The translations under genes were made by a program, and so were the position numbers. From JAMZMI01 sp039944535 (GTDB lineage: Bacteria; Bacteroidota; Bacteroidia; Cytophagales; Cyclobacteriaceae): DNA of 64,000 bases. Location: the NCBI GenBank assembly GCA_039944535.1, contig JBDUYP010000024.1:124001-188000 (forward strand). The letters are read 5' to 3'. The first letter of the stretch is position 1; each line of letters begins with the position of its first letter. Shown in pieces: positions 52,630 to 60,907 of this stretch. The notes below the pieces were generated by a model. The model did not search any database and had not been told where the DNA came from. It was given only the letters and a program-made list of their open reading frames with translations.

Positions 52630-52669
52630 AATCCTACTGATATCTTGACAAGATATCAGTAGTCGGATT
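52630..52669. repeat. Long imperfect hairpin / inverted repeat
   Basis: Inner arms TACTGATATCTT (52635-52646) and AAGATATCAGTA (52650-52661) are perfect complements with a 3-nt loop. Outer arms AATCC (52630-52634) and GGATT (52665-52669) pair after a 3-nt bulge. No U-run, so not a terminator. Could be a regulatory hairpin, a recombination-site scar or an RNA structure. Confidence 0.55.
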
Positions 52670-52746
52670 CAGCGTGTCTTCCGTAATTTGATTTTCCATA
52701 GTAATGGACTTAACTGAATATCAATTTTGGTTGCACCTTCTTTATT

Positions 52747-52890
52747 TTATATCACCACTACAGAGCTAGCAGTCCACAACCAGTCCGTCAAATTGTATTT
52801 AGTCGAAGTGATATAAACCTCCTCTGCACCCGGCCAATAGAAGTTCTCGCCATCAAAATTCCTGGGGCTCTTGAGTGCGTTTTCTCTTAA
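52747..52890 (-). pseudogene. 3' remnant of an unidentified protein gene
   Basis: On the minus strand an open frame of 47 codons runs to a TAA at 52747-52749 and encodes a protein-like stretch containing SPRNFDGENFYWPGAEE and STKYNLTDWLWTASSVVVI. It lacks any start codon (an in-frame TAA lies directly upstream) and is far too short for a free protein. A nearby ATG in another frame (near 52913) would reach it only after a frameshift. The terminator at 52583-52620 lies at the expected distance downstream. I do not recognise the family. Confidence 0.5.
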
Positions 52891-52950
52891 TTAATAGTAC
52901 CTTCAATCATCTAAATTTTAGGCCCCTACGCAATTAGGTAGATATAAAAA

Positions 52951-53706
52951 ATGGAGTCAAACCCGAACCTGGCCGTCCTCATAGACGGAGACAATATACC
53001 CTCTGCACATGTGAAAGAAATGATGGAGGAAATCGCCAAATATGGCAACCCTACCATCAAAAGGATCTATGGTGACTGGACCAAGCCGCACCTTTCCAAA
53101 TGGAAAAACCTGCTGCTGGAAAATGCCATCACTCCTATTCAGCAATATGGCTACACCACCGGGAAAAATGCAACGGATTCAGCCATGATCATAGATGCGA
53201 TGGATATTCTGTATTCAGAAAAAGTCAATGGCTTTTGTCTGGTTTCCAGCGACAGTGATTTCACCAGACTGGCGACCCGACTGAGAGAAGCTGGTATGCA
53301 GGTCATTGGCATTGGTGAGAAAAAAACGCCTAACCCTTTCATTGTGGCTTGCGACAAGTTCATTTATGTGGAAATTCTGAAAAACAAATCCGACGCACCA
53401 GATAAGGAGAAAGGAACGGAAAAGGACGGTGTAGATAAGATCACCAAAAAGGAAATTCAATTTATTTCCACCACCATATCGGCAGTATCAGATGACGATG
53501 GGTGGGCATTTCTGGGTGATGTGGGCAGTTTGCTTCAAAAAAAGCAACCCAATTTCGATTCAAGAAACTACGGGTTTGATAAACTGACCCCACTGATCAA
53601 GTCCATCGACAACTTTGAACTGGAGCAGCGGGAAAATCCTAAAAGCAAGCACAAATTGATCTATGTGAAGATCAAAGAAAAGTATGCTGGCAAAAATAAG
53701 CGTTAG
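52951..53706 (+). CDS. NYN-domain (LabA/MARF1-like) RNase with OST-HTH/LOTUS domain
   Basis: 251 residues. An N-terminal NYN domain of the PIN-like nuclease fold: LAVLIDGDNIPSA (acidic residues), TGKNATDSAMIIDAMDIL, GFCLVSSDSDFTRLATRLREAG. This gives the DGDN...D...SSDSD metal-binding set. The C-terminal ~80 residues (DDDGWAFLGDVGSLLQKKQPNFDSRNYGFDKLTPLIKSIDNFEL) are an OST-HTH/LOTUS winged helix, a putative RNA-binding module. Predicted cytoplasmic RNA-processing nuclease. GC-richer than the SIR2 gene and probably core genome. Confidence 0.9.
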   Translation: MESNPNLAVLIDGDNIPSAHVKEMMEEIAKYGNPTIKRIYGDWTKPHLSKWKNLLLENAITPIQQYGYTTGKNATDSAMIIDAMDILYSEKVNGFCLVSSDSDFTRLATRLREAGMQVIGIGEKKTPNPFIVACDKFIYVEILKNKSDAPDKEKGTEKDGVDKITKKEIQFISTTISAVSDDDGWAFLGDVGSLLQKKQPNFDSRNYGFDKLTPLIKSIDNFELEQRENPKSKHKLIYVKIKEKYAGKNKR

Positions 53707-53739
53707 ATGAGTACCTCTGATTTTCATTAAATCATTCTT

Positions 53740-54117
53740 ATGCAATACGAAGTATCGACGGTAGCAGAATATCTTGACGCTCTCGAGGAAGATTGGCGAA
53801 AATCAACACTCCTCAAGATTCGGGAGTTTATTAAAAGCACAGCTCCGGGACTCACCGAAGGCATTCACTACAAAATGCTTTCGTATAGCGATGAAAAAGG
53901 AAGTCTGTTTTATCTAAACGCTCAAAAAAACTACGTCAGTCTTTACATTGGGGATACCAAAAAAATAGACCCAGATGGTGTACTGCTAAAGTCGCTGGAT
54001 TTGGGAAAAGGCTGCATTCGATTCAAAAAAACAGTTCTCCCTGAAGACACGAAAATCAAAGATTTCATCAGCACCGCCAAATCCCTTTGGGATCAGGGTG
54101 TGGATGTGGGTTGTTAG
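53740..54117 (+). CDS. DUF1801 (YdhG-like) domain protein
   Basis: 125 residues, cytoplasmic. Matches DUF1801: VAEYLDALEEDWRKSTLLKIREFIKSTAPGLTEGIHYKMLSYSD, then LFYLNAQKNYVSLYIGD and a GKGCIRFKK strand near the C-terminus. The fold is SufE/iron-sulfur-scaffold-unrelated; function is unknown, and members are often stress-associated by annotation only. 33 bp after the NYN gene, so possibly co-transcribed with it, and 64 bp before the blaI-like gene. Confidence 0.85.
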   Translation: MQYEVSTVAEYLDALEEDWRKSTLLKIREFIKSTAPGLTEGIHYKMLSYSDEKGSLFYLNAQKNYVSLYIGDTKKIDPDGVLLKSLDLGKGCIRFKKTVLPEDTKIKDFISTAKSLWDQGVDVGC

Positions 54118-54136
54118 ATCATCTCTCTTCATTACT

Positions 54137-54167
54137 ACTAAAATAGTTGTATTACTATAAATATAGT
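54137..54167. promoter_or_regulatory. Palindromic operator for the BlaI-type repressor
   Basis: Two dyads in tandem: ACTA-AAA-TAGT (54137-54147) and ACTATAAATATAGT (54154-54167), 14-45 bp upstream of the repressor start. BlaI/MecI/CopY proteins bind ACTA/TAGT-like inverted repeats, so this is the probable autoregulatory site. Confidence 0.65.
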
Positions 54168-54181
54168 TATATGTTTGAGTC

Positions 54182-54562
54182 ATGAAAGAATTGACCAAGG
54201 CAGAAGAGCAAGTGATGAACTATTTGTGGCAGCTTGAAAAAGCTTACCTCAAGGACATTGTTGCGCAGTTTCCAGAACCAGCACCAGCCTACACCACCAT
54301 ATCTACAGTGGTGAACGTACTGGTTAAAAAAGGCTTTATCGGTTTTGAAACTCATGGAAAGGCCAAGTTTTACCAACCCATGATTAGTAAAACGAAGTAC
54401 ACCAAACAGGCTTTCAAAGGCATGCTAACTAGCTTTTTCAACGACTCACCTCAGCAGTTTGCTTCATTTTTCACTCAGGAAAATGATCTTGACTTAGCAG
54501 AGCTCCAGGAGCTCAAGTCCATGATCGAAGATCAGATTTCCAAACAAAAAGAAGACAAATGA
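54182..54562 (+). CDS. BlaI/MecI/CopY-family transcriptional repressor
   Basis: 126 residues. Winged-helix domain at 1-75: LTKAEEQVMNYLWQLEKAYLKDIVAQFPEPAPAYTTISTVVNVLVKKGFI, with the conserved TxxxVxxxLVKKG recognition region. A C-terminal helical dimerisation part follows. It overlaps the M56-M23 gene by 4 bp (ATGA), as in bla/mec-type sensor-repressor pairs, and has palindromic ACTA/TAGT sites upstream. The regulated genes beyond this pair are unknown. Confidence 0.93.
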   Translation: MKELTKAEEQVMNYLWQLEKAYLKDIVAQFPEPAPAYTTISTVVNVLVKKGFIGFETHGKAKFYQPMISKTKYTKQAFKGMLTSFFNDSPQQFASFFTQENDLDLAELQELKSMIEDQISKQKEDK

Positions 54563-55935
54563 TAACGGTATATCTGTTTAAGGTTTTCATTTTTCAAGCG
54601 GCTTTTGCTTTGGTTTATTGGCTCTTTCTGCGCCAGCACACATTCTTTCGACTAAACAGGATCTATCTACTGCTGGCCTGCACAGTACCATTTGCATTGC
54701 CTATGCTCAATCTGTCTTTTTCGGATCTTCCGGCTGCCGTTCCTGAAAGCGTTGCAGAGATCTATGTAAGCACGAGCGACACCACACACACCTTTTGGCA
54801 AAAAGTCAATGAGGAAACAGCCACCTCAACAGGATCGACATCCACCGTTCTCATGGCCGTTTATCTTCTGGGGACAATCATTATGGGTGGCAGATTCGCT
54901 TTTAACTTATTCAAAATCAATAAATTAAAATATGACAACAAAAAAGTAAAAACACATCTTGGCGCCCAGATATTCAGAATATCAGGTGTACAGTCATTCT
55001 CATTTTTCGGCAATATTTACATCCCCGAAAGCCTTTGGGGTACAGCTAAAGTAGATGAGGTCATGACGCACGAAATCCAGCATGTCCGTATGGGGCACTC
55101 CTATGACCGACTGCTGATAGATCTCATCATTGCTCTTCTGTGGATCAATCCTTTCATATATCTATTCAAGAAGTGGCTGATCGAGGTTCATGAATTTGAG
55201 GCGGATGCAGGAGTGCTGGAAGCCAGCGCTGATAAGTTGCAATATCAGTTGACCCTTCTACAGTCCATACAATCCCCTCCGCAATCCGAACTGGTTAGTT
55301 TCTTCAATTTTTCCATTATTAAAAGAAGAATCAAAATGATGAATCAAAAACAATCAAGTAAGTGGGCAAAATTTAGAGTATTGACTTTAGTGCCTGCCAT
55401 ACTGCTAATTTCCATACTCATGTCGTACAAGCCTGCCGTCCAGCAGGAGGACTTCAACATTCGGTCATTCAATGACCTGTACTATTTTCTTGAGCAAGAT
55501 GGGACTGATAATACTCCTTCCATTTTTCCAGTGAAAATAGAGGAAGATGTAAAGGTCAGAGTGAGTTCGGAATATGGAATGCGCAAAGACCCATTCGATG
55601 GCAATAAAAAGATGCACACAGGAATGGACATTGCGGCTCCAAAAGGCACGCCAATCATAGCCACTGCCAATGGGGTGATAGAACTGGTGGATAACCAACC
55701 CAATGGGTATGGAAAACACGTTGTAATCAAACACAACGAAACCACCAGAACCAAATATGCTCAGATGGAGTCTTATGTAGTCAAAGTAGGTGAAACAGTG
55801 AGAAAAGGAGAAGTCATAGGCTATGTAGGTAGCTCGGGGCGCTCTACCAATCCACATTTGCACTATGAAGTGCAAATAGACAACCGAAAAGTGAATCCAA
55901 CGGATTACATCAGCGACTACAAAGTATCAAAATAG
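54559..55935 (+). CDS. M56 (BlaR1/MecR1-type) membrane peptidase fused to an M23 domain
   Basis: 458 residues. Membrane segments at ~5-25, 33-55, 95-115 and a later helix at ~275-290 flank the M56 gluzincin site HEIQH (171-175) with a downstream HEFEADAG segment (Glu ligand). After the last helix a periplasmic M23 domain (~335-450) has HTGMDIAAP (His353, Asp357) and NPHLHYEV (His433/His435), but the middle catalytic motif reads KYAQM, with Gln402 where a His is normal. It probably senses cell-wall state and cleaves the BlaI-type repressor. Followed by a terminator. Confidence 0.9.
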   Translation: MITVYLFKVFIFQAAFALVYWLFLRQHTFFRLNRIYLLLACTVPFALPMLNLSFSDLPAAVPESVAEIYVSTSDTTHTFWQKVNEETATSTGSTSTVLMAVYLLGTIIMGGRFAFNLFKINKLKYDNKKVKTHLGAQIFRISGVQSFSFFGNIYIPESLWGTAKVDEVMTHEIQHVRMGHSYDRLLIDLIIALLWINPFIYLFKKWLIEVHEFEADAGVLEASADKLQYQLTLLQSIQSPPQSELVSFFNFSIIKRRIKMMNQKQSSKWAKFRVLTLVPAILLISILMSYKPAVQQEDFNIRSFNDLYYFLEQDGTDNTPSIFPVKIEEDVKVRVSSEYGMRKDPFDGNKKMHTGMDIAAPKGTPIIATANGVIELVDNQPNGYGKHVVIKHNETTRTKYAQMESYVVKVGETVRKGEVIGYVGSSGRSTNPHLHYEVQIDNRKVNPTDYISDYKVSK

Positions 55936-55947
55936 AAATGCACAGTG

Positions 55948-55981
55948 CCGGAGTGCTGCCAGACCAGCATTCCGGTTTTTT
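55948..55981 (+). terminator. Intrinsic terminator of the blaI/M56 operon
   Basis: Stem CCGGAGTGCTG (55948-55958) / CAGCATTCCGG (55965-55975), one G-U pair, 6-nt loop, then six U. Confidence 0.88.
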
Positions 55982-56184
55982 CAAGCCCACTTTCCAATCC
56001 ATCAATTCCCTTAAATTTTACAGCTTTTCTTATAAGGGTCTCACAATGTGCCACTGTTAAAGCTTCGTGTGTATTTACACATTGAAGTTTTAACGAAATA
56101 AGTAATTAACTTTTCCCAGGCAACATTTCCCAATAGTTAGTGATCAAGTAAAAGACAATTGTAAATTTTTAATGAATAACCGGG

Positions 56185-58872
56185 TTGATTCTACTACAAA
56201 AACCACAACATTCATTTTTTCTGCTACTCATCTTTTGTCTCTCGTTACATGAAATCCATGGACAAGGGCGCTATTCCTATGAATTTAACAATGTCCCGTT
56301 AGATTCTGCGCTGCGAGTAGTTGAGCAGAAAAATAACATTAACATCTACCTCCTACCTGACTGGACGAGGGGTCGTTACATCTCTGGCAAATTCTCAGGT
56401 TACTCCATCACCTCCGTTTTGTCTTCCATGCTCAACCCAAACGGTTTCAGTGTGGTTAGATTTGACGAGTCGAGCTATGTAATGCTAAAAGAAACCACCG
56501 ACGGGCAGGTCATTGAGCACTACAACGAAGAAGGTGAGGTAGTTAAAAAATTTGTGATCGGCGAGTCACAATCCTACTCCGGTAGTGCCACCATATCTGG
56601 CCGAATATCTGATACTCAGGACAGCTCAGCTCTGATAGGCGCCACTGTTCAGGTAAAGAAAATAGGAGCTGGAACCACCACAGACACCAATGGCAGCTTT
56701 GAACTCACCCTGCCTGCCGGAGAGCACGAAATAGAAATCAAAAGTTTAGGGTACCACCCCGATGTTTTCACAGTGATTTTGCAATCGGATGGAAACATAG
56801 ATCGGACGCTTGTAAGTGCCACCAGTACACTAAACGAAGTAGTGGTAACAGGGCTCAAAGAAGAAGCCAGCGTAACGCAAGGTCAAATGAGCCGCAACGT
56901 ACTGGAGATGGAAAGCATAGAATATGTGCCTACCCTGATGGGTGAAAAAGACGTGATCAAGGTGGTAGAGCTTCTACCGGGTGTGACTTCTACGGGAGAA
57001 GGTGCCAACGGCTACTCCGTGCGTGGAGGCAATGCCGGACAGAACCTCATCCTGGTAGAAAATGCGCCACTATATAACTCTTCGCACCTGTTTGGCCTGT
57101 TTTCTATCTTCAACCCTGGTGTGGTGGAAAACAGCGTGATCTATAAGGGCACCATGCCCATTCAGTATGGGGGCCGTGTGTCATCGGTAATGGATATCAA
57201 TGTAAAAGATGGCACTGGGGAAAAGCTGGGAGGAGAAGCCGGAATCGGTTTGATGTCAAGTCGGCTGCACTTTGAAGCTCCCCTTTCTGACAAGCTGAGC
57301 GTGGTAGCAGGCGGGCGAGTGAGCTACGTAAACCACTATCTTTCCAATCTGGAAAACTTTGACGTGAGAGACAGCAGAGCCAGCTTTTACGATACCAATG
57401 CCAAAATCACTTATGAACTGTCTGATAAAAATATCTTCAGCGTAAATGGATTGATAAGTGAGGATGATTTCACACTCCCTACCGGAGATGACATTAATTA
57501 TGGAAATAAGCTCTTGTCTGCCAATTGGAAGCACACTTTTTCGGATGAGGTCATTGCCAACTTCAACATTTCCTACAGCGGCTATAATTCGAATATACAG
57601 GCAGCAGATTCTCTCACAAGCGAATTGATCAAAAGCAAAATATCAACCATTTCAGCGAAAGGAAACATATCTCTTTTCAACCTGAAAAACCACACCATTA
57701 CTGCCGGAGTAGAATCCAACTGGCATAAAATCAATCCGGGTGGTATCACCTCCAGCGACCCAACCGATACCAGCTTCATGCAAATTGAAAAAGAGCGAGC
57801 TCTGGAAGCGGCTCTCTTTCTGGGCGATGAGTATCAACTCAATGATAAAACGTCAATCGGGTTTGGTTTGCGCTACTCCACTTTTTTCCAGATGGGACCG
57901 GGCACAGAATACTCCTATCAGAAAGGCGAAGCAAGACGTTTTGAAACCCTGACAGATTCTACCAAATATGGTAAAAATGAAATCATAAACGCATTTGGTG
58001 GGCTCGAGCCCCGGCTTTTTGTCAACTATGAGCTCAACAACAACACATCCATTAAATTCAACGTGGGCCGATCCAGACAGTACCTACACCTGATCTCCAG
58101 CAGTGCGTCCGTTTCGCCGCTCAGCATCTGGAAGACGAGCAACAGATATCTCAAGCCACAAGTTGCCGATCAGGCTGCACTCGGCATTTTCAAGGAGTAC
58201 AGGAATAAAGGGCTGGAACTTAGCGCGGAGGTTTTCTACCGAAAAATCAACAACCTCCCCGACTACAGGAATGGAGCTCAACTGCTGACAAACCCTCATT
58301 TGGAACGGGACCTGGTGTCCGGCAAAGGAAAATCATACGGACTGGAACTTCAGCTATCCAGAAATTTCGGAAAGCTATCGGGCTGGTTTGCCTACACCTA
58401 TTCACGATCTCTAAATAAAATGGCCAGCAGCATACCGGAGGAGCAAATCAATGGTGGTGTAGTCTATCGATCAGACAATGACAGACCTCACTCGTTATCC
58501 GTATTTGGCGATTACAAGTGGCGGAGACTGCTTAGTATCTCATTCAACTGGATTTATACTTCAGGCAGACCAATCACCTATCCCGAGACGGTGTATTACA
58601 ATGGCAGTGTGCCGGTCGCTATATTTTCGGATAGAAACGAATATCGAATCCCTGACTACCACCGACTTGACCTTTCGCTTAACTGGAAAGGAGCCAGCCT
58701 GAAAGTGGATAAGAAATGGGATATAGACTGGGTCTTCTCTATGTACAATGTCTATGGGCGTAAAAATGCCTACTCCATATATTTCCAACGTGAGGACAAC
58801 CAGATAGCCGGAAAAAAACTCTCCATATTGGCAGAACCTATTCCTTCAGTCACCGCAATAATTAAGTTTTAA
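56185..58872 (+). CDS. TonB-dependent receptor with STN and carboxypeptidase-like domains
   Basis: 895 residues. A leader (HSFFLLLIFCLSLHEIHGQ), an N-terminal STN (secretin/TonB short) domain (RYSYEFNNVPLDSALRVVE...), a CarboxypepD-reg-like domain (SGRISDTQDSSALIGATVQVKKIGAGTTTDTNGSFELTLPAG), a plug (EKDVIKVVELLPGVTSTGEGANGYSVRGG) and the beta-barrel to the end (SVTAIIKF). The STN domain points to sigma/anti-sigma-type transenvelope signalling, but no such genes are adjacent. The only in-frame start is TTG at 56185; an ATG at 56172 lies in another frame. First gene of an operon of four. Confidence 0.88.
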   Translation: MILLQKPQHSFFLLLIFCLSLHEIHGQGRYSYEFNNVPLDSALRVVEQKNNINIYLLPDWTRGRYISGKFSGYSITSVLSSMLNPNGFSVVRFDESSYVMLKETTDGQVIEHYNEEGEVVKKFVIGESQSYSGSATISGRISDTQDSSALIGATVQVKKIGAGTTTDTNGSFELTLPAGEHEIEIKSLGYHPDVFTVILQSDGNIDRTLVSATSTLNEVVVTGLKEEASVTQGQMSRNVLEMESIEYVPTLMGEKDVIKVVELLPGVTSTGEGANGYSVRGGNAGQNLILVENAPLYNSSHLFGLFSIFNPGVVENSVIYKGTMPIQYGGRVSSVMDINVKDGTGEKLGGEAGIGLMSSRLHFEAPLSDKLSVVAGGRVSYVNHYLSNLENFDVRDSRASFYDTNAKITYELSDKNIFSVNGLISEDDFTLPTGDDINYGNKLLSANWKHTFSDEVIANFNISYSGYNSNIQAADSLTSELIKSKISTISAKGNISLFNLKNHTITAGVESNWHKINPGGITSSDPTDTSFMQIEKERALEAALFLGDEYQLNDKTSIGFGLRYSTFFQMGPGTEYSYQKGEARRFETLTDSTKYGKNEIINAFGGLEPRLFVNYELNNNTSIKFNVGRSRQYLHLISSSASVSPLSIWKTSNRYLKPQVADQAALGIFKEYRNKGLELSAEVFYRKINNLPDYRNGAQLLTNPHLERDLVSGKGKSYGLELQLSRNFGKLSGWFAYTYSRSLNKMASSIPEEQINGGVVYRSDNDRPHSLSVFGDYKWRRLLSISFNWIYTSGRPITYPETVYYNGSVPVAIFSDRNEYRIPDYHRLDLSLNWKGASLKVDKKWDIDWVFSMYNVYGRKNAYSIYFQREDNQIAGKKLSILAEPIPSVTAIIKF

Positions 58873-58873
58873 A

Positions 58874-59884
58874 ATGAAGCATAGCAGTCTCATAATACTC
58901 ATCCTGACCTTGGTCTCTTGTGTAGAGCGATTCGAACCAAACACCAATCTGGACACCTCTGGAATCGCTGTGAGTGGCATTATTACTGACGAAACCCCAA
59001 CAGTGGTAAGAATAGAAAGAACTGTGAAGATTGATGATGACAGAAGAAAAGTAATACGAATATCTGGAGCAGAAATCAGACTCTACGAAAACGGCAACCT
59101 GGTGGAAACTCTGACAGAAAACCTACAGGTGTTTTATGAAGGCAGCTACAAAGGGCAACCCGGAAACATCTATCACATTGAGGCAGACATCCCCGATTAT
59201 GAGTCTGTCATATCTGAGCCTCAGGTCATGAAGCCCAAGTCCGGTCACGGTCGGCTATTCTTAGAAGAAGCTGTTCAATATGAATTGGATGAAGATGGTC
59301 TGGAAGTCCCTATTCTCGGTTTGAATCTGAATGTAAATGTAAACACCGACACCATTTCCCAATATTATCGCTGGGTTGCCAGTGGCACTTACAAGTTCAA
59401 CACACCGGACTCTGCAAACCAATTTTGCTATGTAGTTGATACGGCAGCCGCTCAATTTGTCCTGGGCACGAGCGTTTCTTCCAGCCGCGACATCATCTCT
59501 GAAAATCTGCGATTTCTGGAAAGTAGCGAAAAATTTATTTTGGGCTACAGCGCCAACGTATCGCAATTTGCCATGAATACCGAGAGCTATGATTACTGGA
59601 AAAAAATTGATGATCAAAGAAACAACGTCGGGTCACTTTTTGACTCCCCGCCAGCACAAATCATAGGAAACGTAAAATTCAAAGATTCTGAGTCATACGC
59701 ACCTGGCTTTTTCGAGGCTTCTTCCATGCGTATTGAGCGACTATTCATTTACCCTTCAGATTTTCAAGAAACCCCAGCTTTCATAGGCGCCAATTGCGGC
59801 AGTTCAGTAGCACCTTTATGGTGTTCCAACTGTCTTTTCCTTTACAACAGTTCTGAGACAAAACCTTCATACTGGCCTGAATGA
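58874..59884 (+). CDS. DUF4249 lipoprotein, copy 1
   Basis: 336 residues; lipobox LVSC (Cys16). Carries the DUF4249 pattern: SGIAVSGIITDETP, RISGAEIRLYENG, GQPGNIYHIEADI, an SQYYRW strand and a late PAQIIGNVKF...GFFEASS segment, ending with a Cys cluster (CGSS, CSNC) and KPSYWPE. DUF4249 proteins are surface lipoproteins coded beside TonB receptors and are thought to aid ligand capture. 1 bp after the receptor gene and an ATGA overlap with copy 2. Confidence 0.9.
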   Translation: MKHSSLIILILTLVSCVERFEPNTNLDTSGIAVSGIITDETPTVVRIERTVKIDDDRRKVIRISGAEIRLYENGNLVETLTENLQVFYEGSYKGQPGNIYHIEADIPDYESVISEPQVMKPKSGHGRLFLEEAVQYELDEDGLEVPILGLNLNVNVNTDTISQYYRWVASGTYKFNTPDSANQFCYVVDTAAAQFVLGTSVSSSRDIISENLRFLESSEKFILGYSANVSQFAMNTESYDYWKKIDDQRNNVGSLFDSPPAQIIGNVKFKDSESYAPGFFEASSMRIERLFIYPSDFQETPAFIGANCGSSVAPLWCSNCLFLYNSSETKPSYWPE

Positions 59885-60906
59885 AAACCATCAATTTTGT
59901 CATATTGAGCATTTTTCTGGCAAGCTGTATTGAGCGTTTCAATCCACCGGATTTGGTTGATACGTCGGGCATAGCTGTAACCGGAATCATCACGGATGAG
60001 AATCCCGCAGAAGTGTACCTGGGAAAACCAGTTAGACTTTACGATGACAGGAGAAAAGTTGTGGGGATCACCGATGCTACAATCTCGGTTTTTGAAAACG
60101 ATGAGTTTTTTGAAACGCTCGCAGAAGACACAGCCGGAGTGTATAAGGGCAACCGCATAGGGCTAAGTGGAAACACCTATCACCTGGAAATTGAACTCGC
60201 TGATGCAAGGCTGATAGTATCAACACCCCAACTGCTAAAACCCAAATCAGCAAAAGGGACATTATCAAAAGAAGAAGCCCGCCAATATTACATCGTTCAG
60301 GACGGTAATAGCGTGCCAGAATATGGTGTCAACATCAACACCTACATCAATAGCGACACGATATCGCAATATTACCGCTGGACTTTCTCAGGTACATATA
60401 TCACAATTGCTCCTCTGGACTCCACAGAAACGCCCTGCTATGTTCCCGATTATATGAAATCCTATTTCGCTATTGGCAAGAGTGTGAGTAAAGAATCGGA
60501 TATACTGTCACAGAACATCCGGTTTTTTAGTCGGCACAAAAAATTCTTTTACGGATACAGCTGTGAGGTAACACAGCTGGCGCTCAATGAAGACTCCTAT
60601 AATTACTGGAAGCAAATAGACGATCAGCAGAATCAGGTAGGGTCCATTTTTGACTCCACTCCCGACCAGATAATAGGAAATCTCACCTATCAAACTGACA
60701 ACACTCCCGTGCCCGGTTTTTTCGAAGCATCATCGGTGAGGACACAACGCATATTTATACGCCCCACAGACTTTGAAGTCCCTCCTACTTTTGTCACGGT
60801 ACAGTGCCTCCCTTACAATCCACCGATTGATCCGGTGTGGTGTGAGGATTGCTCTTTGTACTATACCACCAGCACACGCATAAAACCTTCATACTGGCCA
60901 GACTAA
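59881..60906 (+). CDS. DUF4249 lipoprotein, copy 2 (tandem paralogue)
   Basis: 341 residues; lipobox LASC (Cys16). It is clearly homologous to the preceding gene: IERFNPPDLVDTSGIAVTGIITDENPA, DDRRKVVGITDATISVFEND, SQYYRWTFSGTY, PDQIIGNLTY, PGFFEASSVRTQRIF, CEDCSL and KPSYWPD match in order. A tandem duplication has been followed by divergence. Same presumed role as a receptor-associated surface lipoprotein. Confidence 0.9.
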   Translation: MKTINFVILSIFLASCIERFNPPDLVDTSGIAVTGIITDENPAEVYLGKPVRLYDDRRKVVGITDATISVFENDEFFETLAEDTAGVYKGNRIGLSGNTYHLEIELADARLIVSTPQLLKPKSAKGTLSKEEARQYYIVQDGNSVPEYGVNINTYINSDTISQYYRWTFSGTYITIAPLDSTETPCYVPDYMKSYFAIGKSVSKESDILSQNIRFFSRHKKFFYGYSCEVTQLALNEDSYNYWKQIDDQQNQVGSIFDSTPDQIIGNLTYQTDNTPVPGFFEASSVRTQRIFIRPTDFEVPPTFVTVQCLPYNPPIDPVWCEDCSLYYTTSTRIKPSYWPD

Positions 60907-60907
60907 T

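Larger units (their letters stand above)
52552..52950. other. Junction region between SIR2 gene and NYN gene
   Basis: 399 bp containing, from left to right, a strong terminator, a long imperfect hairpin and a 48-codon coding remnant on the minus strand (separate entries). About 60 bp before the NYN start codon remain as its likely promoter; no exact TAnnTTTG is present there. Confidence 0.6.

Noticed and set aside
49473..52950. Direct-repeat att sites flanking the SIR2 gene
   Set aside because: The short AT-rich words at both ends (CTAATAG, TTAATAG) are too short and common to count as attachment sites.
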